Assembly (NCBI GenBank): GCA_907163375.1
Contig: CAJQUW010009239.1
Coordinates: 124,001-188,000, forward strand
DNA length: 64,000 bases
Reading direction: 5' to 3'
Source of the DNA: Prostheceraeus crozeri
Lineage: Eukaryota; Platyhelminthes; Polycladida; Euryleptidae
Under the pieces are notes generated by a model, which saw nothing but the letters and a program-made list of their open reading frames with translations, did not search any database and was not told where the DNA came from. Both the position numbers and the translations under genes were made by a program. Below are positions 43,014-57,395 of this stretch, in pieces. Each line of letters starts with the position of its first letter. Position 1 is the first letter of the stretch.

Positions 43014-46000
43014 TGTTAAATGAGTTGTATCGGACTGCAAAATTTCTAAACAAGGAAAACCTGCAACGAAATATTAATGCGAAATCTTTTTGGAATTACG
43101 AGACGTTCAGAATACAAACGTACATGTAAGTGCAACTAAGCACATTCAGGTGTCTGATAAAGATATATGAACATCCGATGTAGCTTGCTTCATAATTTTC
43201 ATTCGTCACATGGATTCAAACAGATGTAGAGGACGATAGAGTAGCGCTTAATTATCGAAACTTCACAGACATTGAATAATGGCTCTTAAGAACTATCTCC
43301 ATGGTTAACTTTCATCAGAATAGTTTTAAGAATACTTGAAAATACTCATTGAAATTAAAAACTGTAAAAACGTATTCCGTTCGTCACGATGGATTGAGCC
43401 AACATCAAGTTTCAGATAGAAATCATATGCTTCATTGATTATTTTCTTAATCTTTTTCCAGCACATGCCTCATCTTGATCGCAATCGCACTCAATAAGGA
43501 ATTCAAGATTATTATGCGATTTGAATCTTGGGGTTCACAAATAGAAATAATGAATCACAACCCTTTGTTTCAAGCACCGCAATGTTAAATCCCCTTTGCT
43601 ATTTGCTCACATTTCTTCATTACTTGCTCGTACAACATTGCTGTAATCTTATCAGAAACTTCGGTTGCATCTAGAAGACAGTCAGAGTGGTGCTGGAAAA
43701 TATCTTCTCAGTCAACTCAAGAGTCAACTAAAATATGTCATTTTCATATACACGTTTTTGCAATGGATAGAACATAACCTCAAAATATGATAGCGTTTAC
43801 GAGATATCTTCATTTTCATCTAAAGTTTGAAAACCAAACTTTAAAATGCATTTATGAATCACTATTAAGCATGTGTGAATCGCCTCAGCGACAGCTGCCA
43901 TCGTTCTTCGGAGGGGGACCTTTGAGATGACCGGATACCATTCGAGTTGTGAATATTGCCGATTGGCCTAATACCGTAAAGTATACCGTAAATTCGCACA
44001 TCGTATTAATGAAAATATAATATACAATGTATTTGTGTTTTATGTTGCCTAATGTGTACTGTAAGAGGTTGTGATCATTATTGTGTAAATTCGCAATTAG
44101 CGACTACAAAGTCCATCTAAGCACCAGTTAAAGACACTTGGTTATATGCTATGAATCCAAATATATAATTGCTCGCATAAGTGAATCTTGCTTCGCATGT
44201 CATTAATAATATGGAAAAGCTTAAAAACAAGTCATGATTTTTAACCCTATTAACAATACAACGTTAAACTTTCTAATAAAAATTTGTAAAATGTGGAAGA
44301 TAATTTTATACGACTCTAATCATTCGCATCTGTCTCTTAGTTGCGGAAACCGGTACAAAACGAACCATGTAACGATTTACAGCTGGTAAAAAATTGATTT
44401 TAAGGCCTACAGTTGAAATTTTCCAAAGAGCTTGTAACAGGAAGCATTGAATGAAAATTTCAAGAAGTATTCAGACATGATTTCTACTCCTACCTTTACA
44501 CAAATTTGTTTGAAAGAAAATAGTATGACAGAGTGAAAGTATTCGTACTTTAAAACACTACGTTTTTTACACTTCATTCAGAGGAAGTGTTTAATATCTT
44601 ACGAACTATCATCTGGCAATTGTATCTACACTCAAAACACTTAGGCCTATACCAGTCAAACAGTAACAAATTTGTACTGAATGATTTTTATCTTGAAGTA
44701 CTTCAAATGCATAATAATATTATACATTCGAAACACTTTTCCTTATGATAGTAATAAATAATTTCCTAATAATTTCAAAAAATTATTAGTTCCTTCCTCT
44801 GACTGGCTACAGATAAAGATTGTAGTGCTCTGAGAAATCTTCATTTTAAGAATGACGTTTAAGACGTTTAATTACAAAAGTTTAAATGAATTGTTGACAA
44901 AATAGAGTGCATTTCTAAAAGATTTTCCGAATTTCCAAACGCAGTCGAACATAGATTGATTTACTACTGTATATCACACAATCACAATTGCAAGTAAATG
45001 GAATAACTACTAAATATTGAGCTGCATCCTCAGTCGAAAAGTGGGAAGAGACCTGAATAGCTGGAATTTCATCCAACATCAGGAATCATCAGCAGGCCTT
45101 GTTCACATCTCTCTCAAAATCGACACAGCTCCCTATTTAAACTTGCAGCCATGTGCGGGGCAATTTTAAAAGACACAGCGTAGTATTAAGCAAAATTTCG
45201 GCGAGTATTCATTGAGAAGTATTAGAGTATTCCTTCGCTTGCAAAAATCAGCATTTGTTAATTATTAACGACCCACGCACTATCCTAGATGACATGTTAG
45301 TGGTGTGTAAAAGTGGCATTTAATGAATGCTCGGTGAAACTTCACTTAATATGCCATTTTTGTATCACAGCTATAAGTATGTAGTTTTCGTCAACAGTAG
45401 ATTGATTTCAGCGAACTCTCTTTGAACAGTTGGGCGTTACTTCAATTTCACATAAATGTTCTGAATATCTGTCATTTTCTATAAGTCAAGTGCATTCCTT
45501 TTTTATCTCTTTTTCTGTGCTCAAATGTGCTTTGCTTCAATGATAAGTTTACAGTGGATTGTGCAGTGTACGCAAATCGATTCTTAGTTCGACAATACGC
45601 CTACTACATCTGCAATAGTATGTTAATACATTGCTTACTCCGCTAGAATAAGCTTTTAAAATCGTTTAAGAGTCTGTTCAGCCGTTGTGAGAACGGTTTC
45701 TCTATATAGAAGCCTTTTATGAGGAACCCATTTGAAAATCTTACAGAACTCCTCTTAATTCTTTCTATACTCTTTTATTTACTTGCATCTTATTCAGAGT
45801 AGAGATGTGCAGTCAACACACACCCTGATGTTATTTCATTCTCATGACTCAATCATATTCATGTACGTGGACAGAAGAAAGCAATTACTTATATGAATCG
45901 AGTTCCATCAGTAATAGACTCCTATTTTTACAAATCAAAAATTCGTGGATTTGAGACATTCAAATTGTCCAAGAACGTGTCAGTTTGAAACGCATCAAAT

Positions 46001-47717
46001 AGTGAAATACATGAGAGAATAGGAGAAAAGGCGATATAATTGGTGGAGTTTTAGGAACGTTGAATTGCATTTCAAGAAAGTAAATAAAGATAGAAGCACT
46101 TTCAATTGTGTAAATTTGCATTGTTAAAAATGCTCCATGCTTATTTCAAAAACCCTTCATTCTTTGCGGAATCCTTTTTGTCATTAAGAACCACTTCTAT
46201 TTCAGATAGTGCCTATTTTTTGTATGAAGAACTGCTTGCACTCACTATTGCTACAGGACACCGAATTTTTTTCGAATAGAGCCCGCCCCCAAAAGTGTAG
46301 GATCCGTACCAAAATCTATCAATTAAGATATTTTATGAGTTGAATTATAAAATCACGGCGTTTGAAATGTGACTGCATAGAAGTGTAACGCGCTTACATT
46401 GTCTAATAGTGACTTGCAACAATTATTGTTGTTTAACTTTTGCGCATTGGCCTAACTATAGGTTCTCAATTTCTAAGTGATCAGCATAAATCATTGCTCG
46501 CATTATTTAACTGCCCCCGATGCTTCTTTTAAACACCATACATGTAGAATATAGCCACTTATTTAAGAAATATATTTCGATTGTTATTTTTGGCATGGAT
46601 TGCAGATATTATCAAAATGAATTGAACTAATCATTGTTCAACTAGTCCAAATACGTACATGTGTAAAATTCGATTTAAAACTATTAGTAAAGACAAAATG
46701 ATCAATACTGCATAACCTCAACATCAGTTCTACTTCTTCCACATCTTTCGTCTCTAGTTCGTCGTCACTGTCGTAATCATCTTTCTCTTCGGTTTCTTCC
46801 CTTTTATATTCCACCTACACTACTTCTGTATTTAATCACTAGAAAATCAGCATGAACTCAAAAATTTATTCATAAAAGCCGGACTCAAATAGAATTCACA
46901 CTTAGGTTGCAAAAAACCACAGGTAATATTCGGGAAAATACGGCATATTGTTTTAGATTATAGAGTTGAAATTTTCCAGTCGACATTAGTGAACATTGCT
47001 TTATCATTTGAAAAATAGATAAAATTGATTTTCTCTTGATATTTGCATACATAGTGAACCGACATCTCAAAAAGTGAAGAAATTACCATAAGTAGTCCAA
47101 CTGCTTATCTATATGTCTGGCAACTGTTTGATGTCTTCCAGAATCTTTTGTTCAGTGCATTTCTTATCTGATTTCTCGATAAAATAAGCGGAAAGTTGCT
47201 TCTGTGATTATTCAATTCCGAAAATGTCACGAACTTTTGTCGATTCCATATCCATCGTACACTGAATTATCAATACTATTTTTTCTATCACGAGAGAGGA
47301 CTTAGACATTCACGTCATTTTCAAGTTGCATTGCCACACCCATTCTGGCAGGAAACAATACTATGGTGAGATAGAAGATTAGATTCATTACCAAGTTAAT
47401 GAACAAATGTCAAATATCCTTTGGCAGACTTCATTTTAATTTTCTCTCTCAAGTGTAGTAGTCAGACGGCAATATTTCATAACTAGGTCTATTTCTTAGA
47501 TGAAGACAGTAATAAAGCAAATTTTCCAAATAATTAAACAAAAGGACAAATTAAGTCCATAACATTTCTCAAAAGTGGCCTGAGTATTAATAAATTCTTG
47601 CATCTCAAAAAATATAACTACGAGAAATGTTTATATTTTAGTCATTTTTTGATCTAGAGGACACGCAAATAGGCCTCCAACCATAAAACCACTGGTCCAC
47701 CGGTTGTGACGAGGTTC
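43014..47717. other. AT-rich non-coding DNA
   Basis: No gene, RNA or repeat was supported. No open frame here reaches a length or composition that suggests coding. Confidence 0.5.
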
Positions 47718-49383
47718 TGTGGGGATCGAGGCACACCAAATCGAGACTTTCATAGAATAATGTACACCCAATGGCAATGGTGGGCAACGCAGCTTGGTGG
47801 CCCATCACTGATTCTCACATCCAAAGTGGCCCGCGGACATTATTTAAATCGAGGATATGAAAATGTCCAACTCCGACTTTGACCTTTAAAAGGTACTTCT
47901 AAGGTTGAGGCTGATCTTCAGAATTTGCAAAAGCATTAACTAATGACTTACTGAGCAATATGATGGCACAAAAATTTTCATTCGAATGTTCAAACCAAGT
48001 TCCGTTCTCAATGAATATGTTCTCAGTATGAGGGCAAGTGCCATTGCCATCAACTGCGTGAATGCTAAGTCACATGGTGTTCGATATCTTGTTGAGCATA
48101 TGTTTCGCCACGCAATGAGCAACTTTGATATTAATATATATGTGATATTCATAAGCCAGCTCTTCTTTCAAATATTCCTTCTGAATTTTATTGCATACTG
48201 CACCAATTTTGTACAAGAATGACATTATCGCACAAGCATCCCTAGGGAAGCCTATGCGCGGTTTTCGAAACCCGCTTATGTTTGGGTGACGTAGGCCTAT
48301 GTACACTGAGGTGAGTGTAGTTTAAACAGTTTTTATTTATGTTATTTCATATTGCACGACATAGGTGAATAAATGTACCATACAGGTTATAGACCGTCAT
48401 TTTTCGAGGAAATAAGGTCATATTTTCATATTTTCCAAAAAGGTCATCACCATCATTTAATAACACAAAAAGCTTCCGCAATCAGTTTGTCCTGTTCACT
48501 TTCCACTATTCATATTTCATATAGACCGTGGAATGTAAAATTCAGTTCCGTAAAAGACAGCAGTTTAGTTGAATACAATGCTGCTGCATACATTTACAAA
48601 TGCAATTATGCCATGTGCTGCCACAATGTATAGTACAGCTGTCCTTAAAATAACGCTCAAAAGTACGCAATAAAAGAATTTCAACATATTTCTGCCTTTT
48701 GAAATTGGTGGCCCGCGAACACTATCGCGGGCCACTGCTATTGGCACTCTATCTCAACTTGGTTGTCTACCACTGCCCTATGGCTGTCACGAATCTGCGC
48801 GTCTGCCGAGTTTACACGACTCGTTTTCCTGTCAGAAAGAATTGTCAGAAACGGTCAAAGGAAAATATAGGCAAATCCAATGGAAAACAGACATAGTTAT
48901 TCCTTAAAGATTAGATTTCCATGATTAAGTGAAAAAACTAAGATTACTCGTGTGTTCATGCTCATTGTTTATGAGACTAAGCACATTCAGAATTAGTAAG
49001 CATCGTATTGTCGGCAGAAACATCATTATAGCCTATCATGGCAACTTTTGACCACTCTTATACATTACTAACCAGAAGCTTTGATAACAATACATGCACG
49101 TGATAGGAAATGGCTTGAAGACATTCCATGCCAAAAAATGTTGGCATTTGACTTAATCAAATAATATGTAGCAATATGTATACAATGTGTAATCAGAGAA
49201 AGCATAGAAAGTCTCATTTTATCGAAATCTTCAGTCTGCATCCCATTGGATTTACATGTGCTTTTATTTGATGCTCTCTGACAGAACGAGAGCCGGTTTG
49301 AACTCAGCAGACGTGCAGAATCGTAGAAGCCATAGGGTGCTCATCATTCTGTGAAAGTCTAAGCTTTCGGTCTCGTTTCCTAA
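47718..49383. mobile_element. Long-TIR MITE, copy A, split by a hAT-like insertion
   Basis: The outer parts (47718-47774 and 48776-49383) form one element with arms of roughly 150 bp. The shared arm sequence includes CCCTATGGCT and CGAATCTGCGCGTCTGC. The family recurs at 60239-60849. The interior has the same GATAGGAAATG-C--GAAGACAT block as copy B. No transposase is encoded. Confidence 0.75.
47775..48775. mobile_element. hAT-like element nested in MITE copy A
   Basis: The ends CAATGGTGGGCAAC and, read inward from the right, CAGTGGTAGACAAC are imperfect inverted repeats. GTGGCCCGCG occurs inverted further in. The flanking octamers CCCAATGG (47767-47774) and CCCTATGG (48776-48783) match at 7 of 8 bases, the hAT duplication length. 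The interrupted MITE reads on across this site. Internal frames show no transposase. Confidence 0.72.
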
Positions 49384-52130
49384 GAAAACTCGTGCTGGTG
49401 GAGCTGAAATGTTTTATCGCATATGCACGACATTGTACGAGCAGATTGGATTGCATTCAAAAATCATTTGATATGGCATCCGATGTTGAGGCGCTTGTTA
49501 CTGTGTGTGCTCATTACATGCTTTTACAAGCAATTTGGCTACTGCAAGATTTATAGATTTATCAAATCTTAGCATTTCATTAACTAAGCGTGTCATTCAG
49601 ATATACGAATAATGTTTAATTTTAGTTAATGGTGAATTAGCTGACAATCTTGCAATATTTTTGATAGAATAAAAAAGGTTCCTTTCAACTCCATCAGTGT
49701 AAAATAGAAATCTCTCGAAATTAAAATGCGTAACGTACAAGATTACCGCAGCCAGCTGTGTCTTTCTCTAACCTAACTGAATGTGCTAAACTAAAGTTGC
49801 CTCAAAACATTCAATGAATAACTAATGTTCTTTGATTGCTTTGTACGAATCTTTGTCGATTCAGCAAATTTGCATCTTCATGAGATCGGAATCACTGGAA
49901 CTCTCAGGAGAAACTTTTTCCAACATTCCGTTTAGATATGTAAATTACCAACTGAGATTTTAAATAGAAATTTGATGATCGTTGAATTTTAGAGATTATA
50001 AGTGAAGTTTTAGGCTAAAAACAGGCATACCTACCACACTAACTTTCACAATGGTAAAATTTCGTTGCTGAAATATAATATTTTAATTGAATATCAGCAA
50101 TAAGGAAATGATCTCACTTTCCTCTCAGATATATGATTGTGTATCATTGAATTGGTCTCTTTATAGTATTTAGCTCATTTGATCATTCTTGAGATCACAT
50201 AATTTCCTGCAAAAATATGATGGTGATGCCTTTCTTACCCCACTATCATCTCACAAGCAGTATATCAATATAGTCATATTTTAAATGCTTCTTTGAGATT
50301 AACGGAGCTTTCTGTGCGAAAGCAAATAGATATTACAGCTCAAATACTTATGACATTTGCATAATAAAACCGCTTCATTTGATACAAGTACTTTGATGAC
50401 AGAACCATCAAAACATACCATATCGTAATGGGGCATGCAATAAAGCATCTATGCTATTATTCATTCAAATTCAAATGAGAATCCGATCGTAAAGGATGCT
50501 TCATATTTTGAACTCTTGATTAGAAAAGAAGGATTTCAATATTCATTGCTTTCTCTGGGCTTTACAATGCTATTTTTTGTCAAAAAAGCAAGTTCTGTTT
50601 TTTCTTTTTAAAATAAATGATTCGTTTAACTTGTTCAAATTGGTAGGCATCAACGCTGATGATATTGCCAACTTTCATAACTCGTTTGTGGCTGTTAAAG
50701 TGGATCTGATAACCAGTCTTTGCATTCAAGCAATAATATTCAATTACCTTACATAGTACACATTGACGTACAGGGCGCAATTATCGCATGTTGTGCTTTT
50801 CTAAATGAGATGTAGTTTATAATATCATCTTAATAGCTGTATTGTCAAAGTATCACAAGGAACTGTTTATAAACAATGTTCTTATACCGCTCTAAAGTGT
50901 TGCAATCGTCTATTGGACATTGTTTCTCAGCTTTGTTTTCAAAGATAGTTTAAGAAAACAGTGGTTTTAGTTTGTGTGCAAAACATAAGCTTTACGTAAC
51001 CCGTCTTTATAAACATGTTCCTTGAAATCACTATTATAAATACTAAATTTTGAAACCTTGACGTTGTATTCACGGCAAGAGAAGGCTGGTTCGAGAGAGC
51101 CCAACACGAATTCTTGGAATGCTACCAAGAAATGTAGTCGATACTAACAAGTACTAGTATCTCGTATAATTAAAGCAATTTAGGTACAAGGCACTACTTA
51201 CTTACCAATGGAATGTAAACGACATTACAGGTGCTCTATTTCGAACATCAAGTTAGCTTTTAAAGTTGTCGATACATCAAATAGGTTGTTCAACAGAAAA
51301 GAAGTGATCAATACTACTGGAATATAAAAAAAACTTGAAACAGTTGAAAACATGATTAAATAAAAATGCACTATAAAAGATAATTTTTCATGATAATGAA
51401 ATGTGCTTCTCTTTCTTGATTAATCTCGATTGTCTTTTCAATAGAGAAGCCTTTCCACATCAAATCTATCCGAATTCCGTCTCTTTCTGTTAGAGTTTAT
51501 CTAACTAGGTCAGAATGCCTGTCCGCCACTGATATTGAGTTCCAGATCTGACTTATTCTCTTAATTTTTGGTTATGTCAGTGGTATCACTGCCTGAGCAG
51601 AGTCCTACAGTCGCACTTCTTCTGCGTAGCCATTTGATCTACCGTTTATCTCATTACATTCTTATTGTTTCAGAAAGTGAAACAAATTCATTAGTCTTTT
51701 CATTAATATATATTTATTATTTATTTCACTTTACCATTTTCATGTATTTATTATTTTCATTTAGTGTTTCATAAAATTTTACAAGTATTTATATCAATAA
51801 CGCATACTGTGACTGATTACGTGTTAGCTAATCTACTGCATTATTCCTTTTATCTTGATTTGTATTTTAGCACTGTATATTGATTTCGATTGCCATTTGA
51901 AGTTCAATAAAGTCATTCCTCTCTGAATTTTAAATTGACTGCAACACAATTTGTCAATGTACAAATTTAACCTACTTTATTGTTTGATGTACGTATTCCA
52001 AATTGAACCTACTTTATTGTTTGATGTACGTATTCTATTGTATTAATGTGTTGATGCTCTCTCTGTTCTTTCATTTATATCATATTGAAACCAATGCATC
52101 AATCCAAAGGTTTCCTTAACTCTTTTCCTT
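49384..52130. other. AT-rich non-coding DNA, probably intron upstream of the CaV3 exon
   Basis: No supported gene. Because the downstream exon encodes the middle of domain I, earlier exons of the same gene must lie upstream. I could not find them here. Confidence 0.45.
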
Positions 52131-52381
52131 AATACTTGGTTTGAGCGTGTCAGTATGGGAGTCATTTTACTCAACTGCGCAACGCTAGGCATGTACCAAC
52201 CTTGTGAAGACCAAGTATGTGTATCCGTTCGGTGCAAGATACTCGATGCATTTGACCACTTCATCTTCATATTTTTCACCTTGGAAATGGCCATTAAGAT
52301 GATGGCTATGGGTATTTTTGGTAAACTAGCGTATTTAGGAGATCATTGGAATCGTTTAGACTGCTTCATTGTCTTTTCTGG
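52131..52381 (+). CDS. T-type (CaV3) calcium channel alpha-1 exon, domain I S1-S3
   Basis: The translation from NTWFERVSM through [13 protein letters not shown] (S1), CEDQVC, an S2 segment with [10 protein letters not shown], and [15 protein letters not shown] (S3) follows domain I of low-voltage-activated CaV3 channels residue by residue. These are plasma-membrane pores that open near rest and pace excitable cells. The exon ends at 52381 in front of a good donor (GTAAGT at 52382), leaving two bases of a glycine codon. Those are completed by the first base of the exon at 60929. The 5' limit is uncertain: the frame is open back to 52089 and no convincing acceptor stands out. Confidence 0.9.
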
Positions 52382-52752
52382 GTAAGTACAATATTTTATC
52401 AGTATCATCCTCAGGGTATAGTAATCATTTTGAATTTCGTCTGCATGTGAAGCTCTAAAATACGTCTTTCAAAATGTAAGAAGAATATTCAGTAGTCAAA
52501 AAAGTACGCAGAATCAAGTCTTTTAAAAATGTGATCTCAAGTCAATCTTGCTTTCGAAGTCGCAAGTTGAACTCAAAACTACTGTATGATTTTTATTTCT
52601 TGTGTTGTTAAGAAAACTTAAGCTGCACATCAATAGAAAGTTTGAAGCATTATTAGGAAAGTTAGTTGAAGTAGACGCTTCCAAAAAGCAGGCGTCTATA
52701 CTCTATATCACCCACCAACGGAAGAAGAAGAAATTTTGATAATTTATTTATA

Positions 52753-53701
52753 ATGCAAGGTGCTCGGAAAGTCACTGTGCAGTGAAAATATATGTATATT
52801 TTCATGTTTCCTTCCCTATGAAAAACAACGTAGAGCAAAATATGCACGCCATTAGAAGAACAATAATCTACAGTTCGAGACACGTGAACTGTGCTCCAGT
52901 TGCTGGAGGTTATTTCATTCATATATTCATTCATTGACTGTGGACATGCTAGTTCTTGAAGGACGCATCTTTATGATCGAGCATGTTCTTCGCAACATCG
53001 ATAGTACACAGATGATGTAAGACACCGATTTCCTGATGCCGTTCTCCTTCATTGGATTTGGTTAACAAATTCAGAAGAACTTTTGAATTTTTGGACCACT
53101 CGTTTTTTGAAGAGACGGTGACTTCCCAATGCTACATTAAGATTTTATCAAAATTCATCGGAGAACTTTCGAACCTTGAGAAGTCACATACAGTGTTACA
53201 GCAAGATAGTGCAACTGCAAACAAGTCAAACAAAACGCTGAATTGGCTGCGTCAGAATTTTGGAAATCGACTAATCACAAAGGGTCTGTGGACCTCCACC
53301 CAATTTTTACTTTTGGGGTGCAGCAAAACCCAATGTGTTCAAAAACAATCCTCACACACCTCAATAACTGAAAGATGAAATTCTCCGCATTACTAATTAA
53401 GTCACTCCTGATCACCTTCTGCGAGTCTCTGATAACATGAAGCGACGTGACAACGAATGCATCCGTGTAGGTAGTTCACACTTTCAACATTTATCATCGG
53501 CCTGATTGAAATTGTCAATGTCAATCTTATTGTCATTTATCGGTCTACAGCTTGATAATGTTTTGAAATTTGTTCTAAAAAATGTTCATCATTACAATGC
53601 ATATCTTGCTCTTTGTTTTTTTACTATTTTTTCATAGGGAAGGAAACATTAAAATATATATGTATTTTAAACTCCACAGTGACTTTCCGGACACCCTGTG
53701 C
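52753..53701. mobile_element. Internally deleted mariner-like element with ~70-bp TIRs
   Basis: Left and right ends share CGGAAAGTCACTGTG and ATGTTTCCTTCCCTATGAAA in inverted orientation. A TA duplication flanks both sides (52751-52752, 53702-53703). At 949 bp it is too short for a full transposase and holds only part of one. Confidence 0.85.
53052..53505 (+). pseudogene. Partial mariner-superfamily transposase
   Basis: The translation carries FFEETVTSQCYIK, a catalytic-type LQQDSATAN and GLW-S-FLLLG, and then in a shifted frame a C-terminal stretch ending with SSHFQH. This is the order of an arthropod-type mariner-superfamily transposase from about the middle to its end. The N-terminal DNA-binding half is missing and frames are broken, so it cannot be active. 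Confidence 0.78.
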
Positions 53702-54451
53702 TAAGCATGTTTCGTATAAAATTTAATCGGTGAATGATTATGTAGTAATTATACGGTATGTAATTATGTAGCACACTTGATACTGTAAAAGCATGTAAGA
53801 TGAACAAGTGCATTCTTTGTTTCTCTGCTCATGTGCAATTGATTAGCATACAGTGAAGCACTTTTTCCGTGTCATCAGAAATGTCAATGTTGCATTCATT
53901 ATCAAAGTTGTGCTTTAATAAGGTAGACAATATGACTAATATATTGATACAGTTGTTAATTTTATCAAAGAAATAAATGCATAAATATCGCAACAATATT
54001 ATATATATTACTTAGCATGTTAAAAGCATGGATTATGGTACAACGTAAACCTTCATGATTTTCAATATATGAATTTAAATACATCGCGAACATGACAGCT
54101 TTAATTTCGCTTCATGCGTTCATTTCGTAGAAATAAAAGTCAGCGATATGTGTTTCGTATTCCTATTTAGCCACTTCATGTGTGACTCATCAAACCTCAT
54201 CATTATGATCAAAAATGACCGTGCTATCATAAGCAATATGAATGCACATAACACAGCATTGCAAAGAAAACAGGTTGGTTGATTTTAGGATGTGTTTTCG
54301 ATTTGTCAAGGCCTGAGCCATCCAACTGACATGTACTTAATTTTATTGTTGCAAATTGTTTAGCAACCTAAGTATCTGGTATTTTGAACTATACTTCCGA
54401 TATGTTGCGGATGAGCGGATTTGTGATAGTGTAAAGCCGCAAAATTCGTTT

Positions 54452-54545
54452 TACCGATCCGATGACGCGGCTTGGTGAAGAAGGTGCGAGTTCGTCTCCA
54501 CCGCGAACTTCGGTTCGATTCCCGGGTCGGGCGAGTGCGTTCGAG
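54452..54545 (+). repeat. tRNA-like SINE head
   Basis: A GC-rich patch with a perfect B-box, GGTTCGATTCC (54512-54522), and a loose box A (GGCTTGGTGAAG) about 40 bp upstream. Without a cloverleaf, a tRNA-derived SINE head is more likely than a tRNA gene. Confidence 0.45.
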
Positions 54546-56194
54546 GAATCAAGGATGTTGTTGTCTTTTATTGACTTAATAGTTGTCATTATCTTTAGAC
54601 ATTCAATGTGTTGCAACAGACTTTTGTTGTCAATTGATTAAAAGTGAGCTACCTATTAATTTTCACTTATTCTGCGTATCCCGTTCGTGTGTATGTATGA
54701 ATGTTGATCTATCAGATCAGTTGATATTATTATGCACATGCATATGTTTTACACTCGTTTTGAGCATTTTCTGATTATTATAATTGATGATTGACAGTCC
54801 TACCAAAGTTGGATTATACCATACATGAGGTGTTGTTATTTCACTCGACAGCACTGGTAAATATATGGTTTGACAATGATGAAACATCGCCATTTCATCA
54901 TTAAAATGTATTCATTGGGAATAATATGACTCAGATATCTCAAAGCGTAGGTTCTTGACATTGCATTTGTAATTATTCGTCTGTTGAAATATATTTCTTC
55001 ATTTGCCGACAAGATGGATTGTGTAGTGTAAAATAGATTTTCTTTTTCTTTTGAGTTACTGATTTCTTTTGAAAAAACGGAGGCATGGTCAGATAACGTT
55101 TTCGAATCAAAGGAAATGGATAATATCTAAATCAATCAACCGAATTTATATTCATAGATTTCCAAGGGTTTTCTCTCAGTCACATAGTGACGGAAGTGAT
55201 TTCCGCTCCGAAATTTTAGTCTTCCTGAACCGACACGCTAATTGAATTATGTGAAATAAATCAACCTTAGCTAGAAAACGTGATAACCATCAAAAAGAAA
55301 ATTGTTGGATGACCTTTAGTGCAAGCGATAATGTAGGATAATATCAGATATCATACTATAGAAAATCTATTTTCAAACATCCTTTTTATAGACTTGAGCA
55401 CGTTTCCCGTCGGGTTCTAAATTATTTTTGACAATCAGTGCTTAGTGAAGTAGTGTGAATAATGTACTGAGGTTAGAAAATGCAAGAGTTGATTTGCTTT
55501 CAATCACGTGTAAAAGACGAAATCATGCAATTCTTTCGAATTTGGAAGGAGTGAGTCACATCACCCTTGGCAATCAAGATCGATCGACACTTTGTCACCA
55601 TTGATATAGATGTGTCAAACTCACAATTCAAAATCACGTATTTTTCAAACAATTTCATTGCACAGTGCAGGGTGCATATGTTACAAGTCTTAACATTACA
55701 TTCCAAGGGTCATTTCAAGCAAAATATGAACCATGATGAGATAAGCCCATGTAGCACTTCAATGTATACTTTTTGTTCCCTGAAGTAAACTTTTTGATAC
55801 AAGTAAAATGGAAACAAATAGGCAATTAGACCCGCTTTATACTTTATTGGTATAACTGCTATCTATACATAAATGGGGTGTAATAGGTTATAGTATATTT
55901 ATAAACAGGGTGTATATCGAAATATGGAAAAGGTCATGAAGTTTATCGAAATCATCGGCCCGTTTGAGTACAGAAGAAGTAAGCCTAGAAGAGAGATAAT
56001 CTACTGGTTGGTAAATCGGAACATTTACATATTTGATTCTAACTGCATGTGCGTATAATGGGTAAGAATTATTTTTAGTGTATTATTGTATACGCGCGAG
56101 CTTCCCTGACGAAAAGTAATGCGTCTATTTATATTTTTCGGAAAAATATAATGGCATTATAATAATAAACTCAGAACAAATATAATAAACTCAG

Positions 56195-57395
56195 AACCTT
56201 CTATCAGAAGAAAAGTATCGCTTCAGCCACTCTCGATCAACTGCAGATCTTCTTTCATATGTCACTGAACATATTAATCGTGTTCTTGACAGACAAGGTG
56301 AAACGAGATCAGTTATCCTGGATATTTCCAAGGCATTCGTTAAAGTCAGGCATCAGGGACTCCTTAGGAAGCTTAAGTTCGCAAACTTCCTGCATCTTTC
56401 CTTAGTGACCGGCAGATATCTGTCGTCTTAGATGGTCAAAAGTCATCCACCAAGGTTGTGAATGCAGGAGTTCCTCAAGGGTCAATTTTGGGACCCACTC
56501 TTTTTCTGCTGTACATCAACAACCTCCCCGACTGCCTAGTGAGTAAATTGGTGATGTATGCAGACACTCTTCAATTCCAATTAGTGACTTGCTAAGAACA
56601 CTCAGCAACGTCAGCAGTTATGCGACGTTCTTAATGAAGACTTACGCAGGGTCTCAGAATGGGGCGCCAATTGGCTTGTTTTCTTCAATCCTTCAAAAAC
56701 TCAGAGTATTCTGCACTCACGACTTGAGATGATGATCATCGTAGCATTAGGATGTCAAATAATAGGATCAGAGAACAAGATTCCATCTCCTTCCTTGGAT
56801 TGGCGATTACAAAAGACTTGTCATGGAAACCGTACATGGTAATCCATTATTGTCATGGTAATCCATTATCAAGCAGGCAGCTCAACGCATTGGTATTCAA
56901 TATCGTGCCAACAGGTATCTTCCACCACAGACTGTCTGCTATCTTTACAAGTTCACTATTTGTCCTCTGATGGAGTATTGTTGTTATTTGTGGGCCGGCG
57001 ACCCACAAACGCATCCTAACCTCCTTGAACGGGTTGAGAAGCGTGTCAAGAATCTTATGGGTGAAACACTTGCTAATAAGCTGCAGCCGTTCTCCGTCAG
57101 ACGGTGTGTTGGTTCACTCAGTCTCTTCTACAGATGCTACTTCGGTAGAAGCAGCTCTGCAGTAATTGAGTGCGTACCCAAAACTAGGATTTTCTCCAGA
57201 AGCACACGCAGATCTAATGCACTCACATGCTATCATGTGAGCTTAGAACGCGCACGTACTGTGAGTCGTTCAAAAAGCTGTTTTGCGCGCACGGCACAGC
57301 TTTGGAATCAGCTTCCCGAGACAACTTTCTCTGACCAATACAATCCTGATACTTCCAAGAGGCGTGCGAGCAGGTTTCTGATGGGGACAGTTTAA
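56195..57395 (+). pseudogene. Degenerate Jockey/CR1-type LINE, reverse transcriptase to 3' end
   Basis: In broken frames one reads HSRSTADLLSYVTEHINRVL, VILDISKAF, then AGVPQGSILGPTLFLLYINN and VMYAD with the second catalytic aspartate lost. An open C-terminal part (56970-57395) then carries PLMEYCCYLWAG, LLERVEKRVKNL and ARTAQLWNQLPETTF, the usual RT-tail pattern. The endonuclease is absent. It lies in the CaV3 intron on the gene's own strand. Several shifts make it inactive. Confidence 0.82.

Noticed and set aside
52089..52130. Extension of the CaV3 exon to the start of the open frame
   Set aside because: The extra residues do not resemble the conserved sequence before S1, and the tract looks like a pyrimidine-rich intron end.
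54452..54545. Functional tRNA gene
   Set aside because: A perfect B-box is present but no cloverleaf could be drawn.
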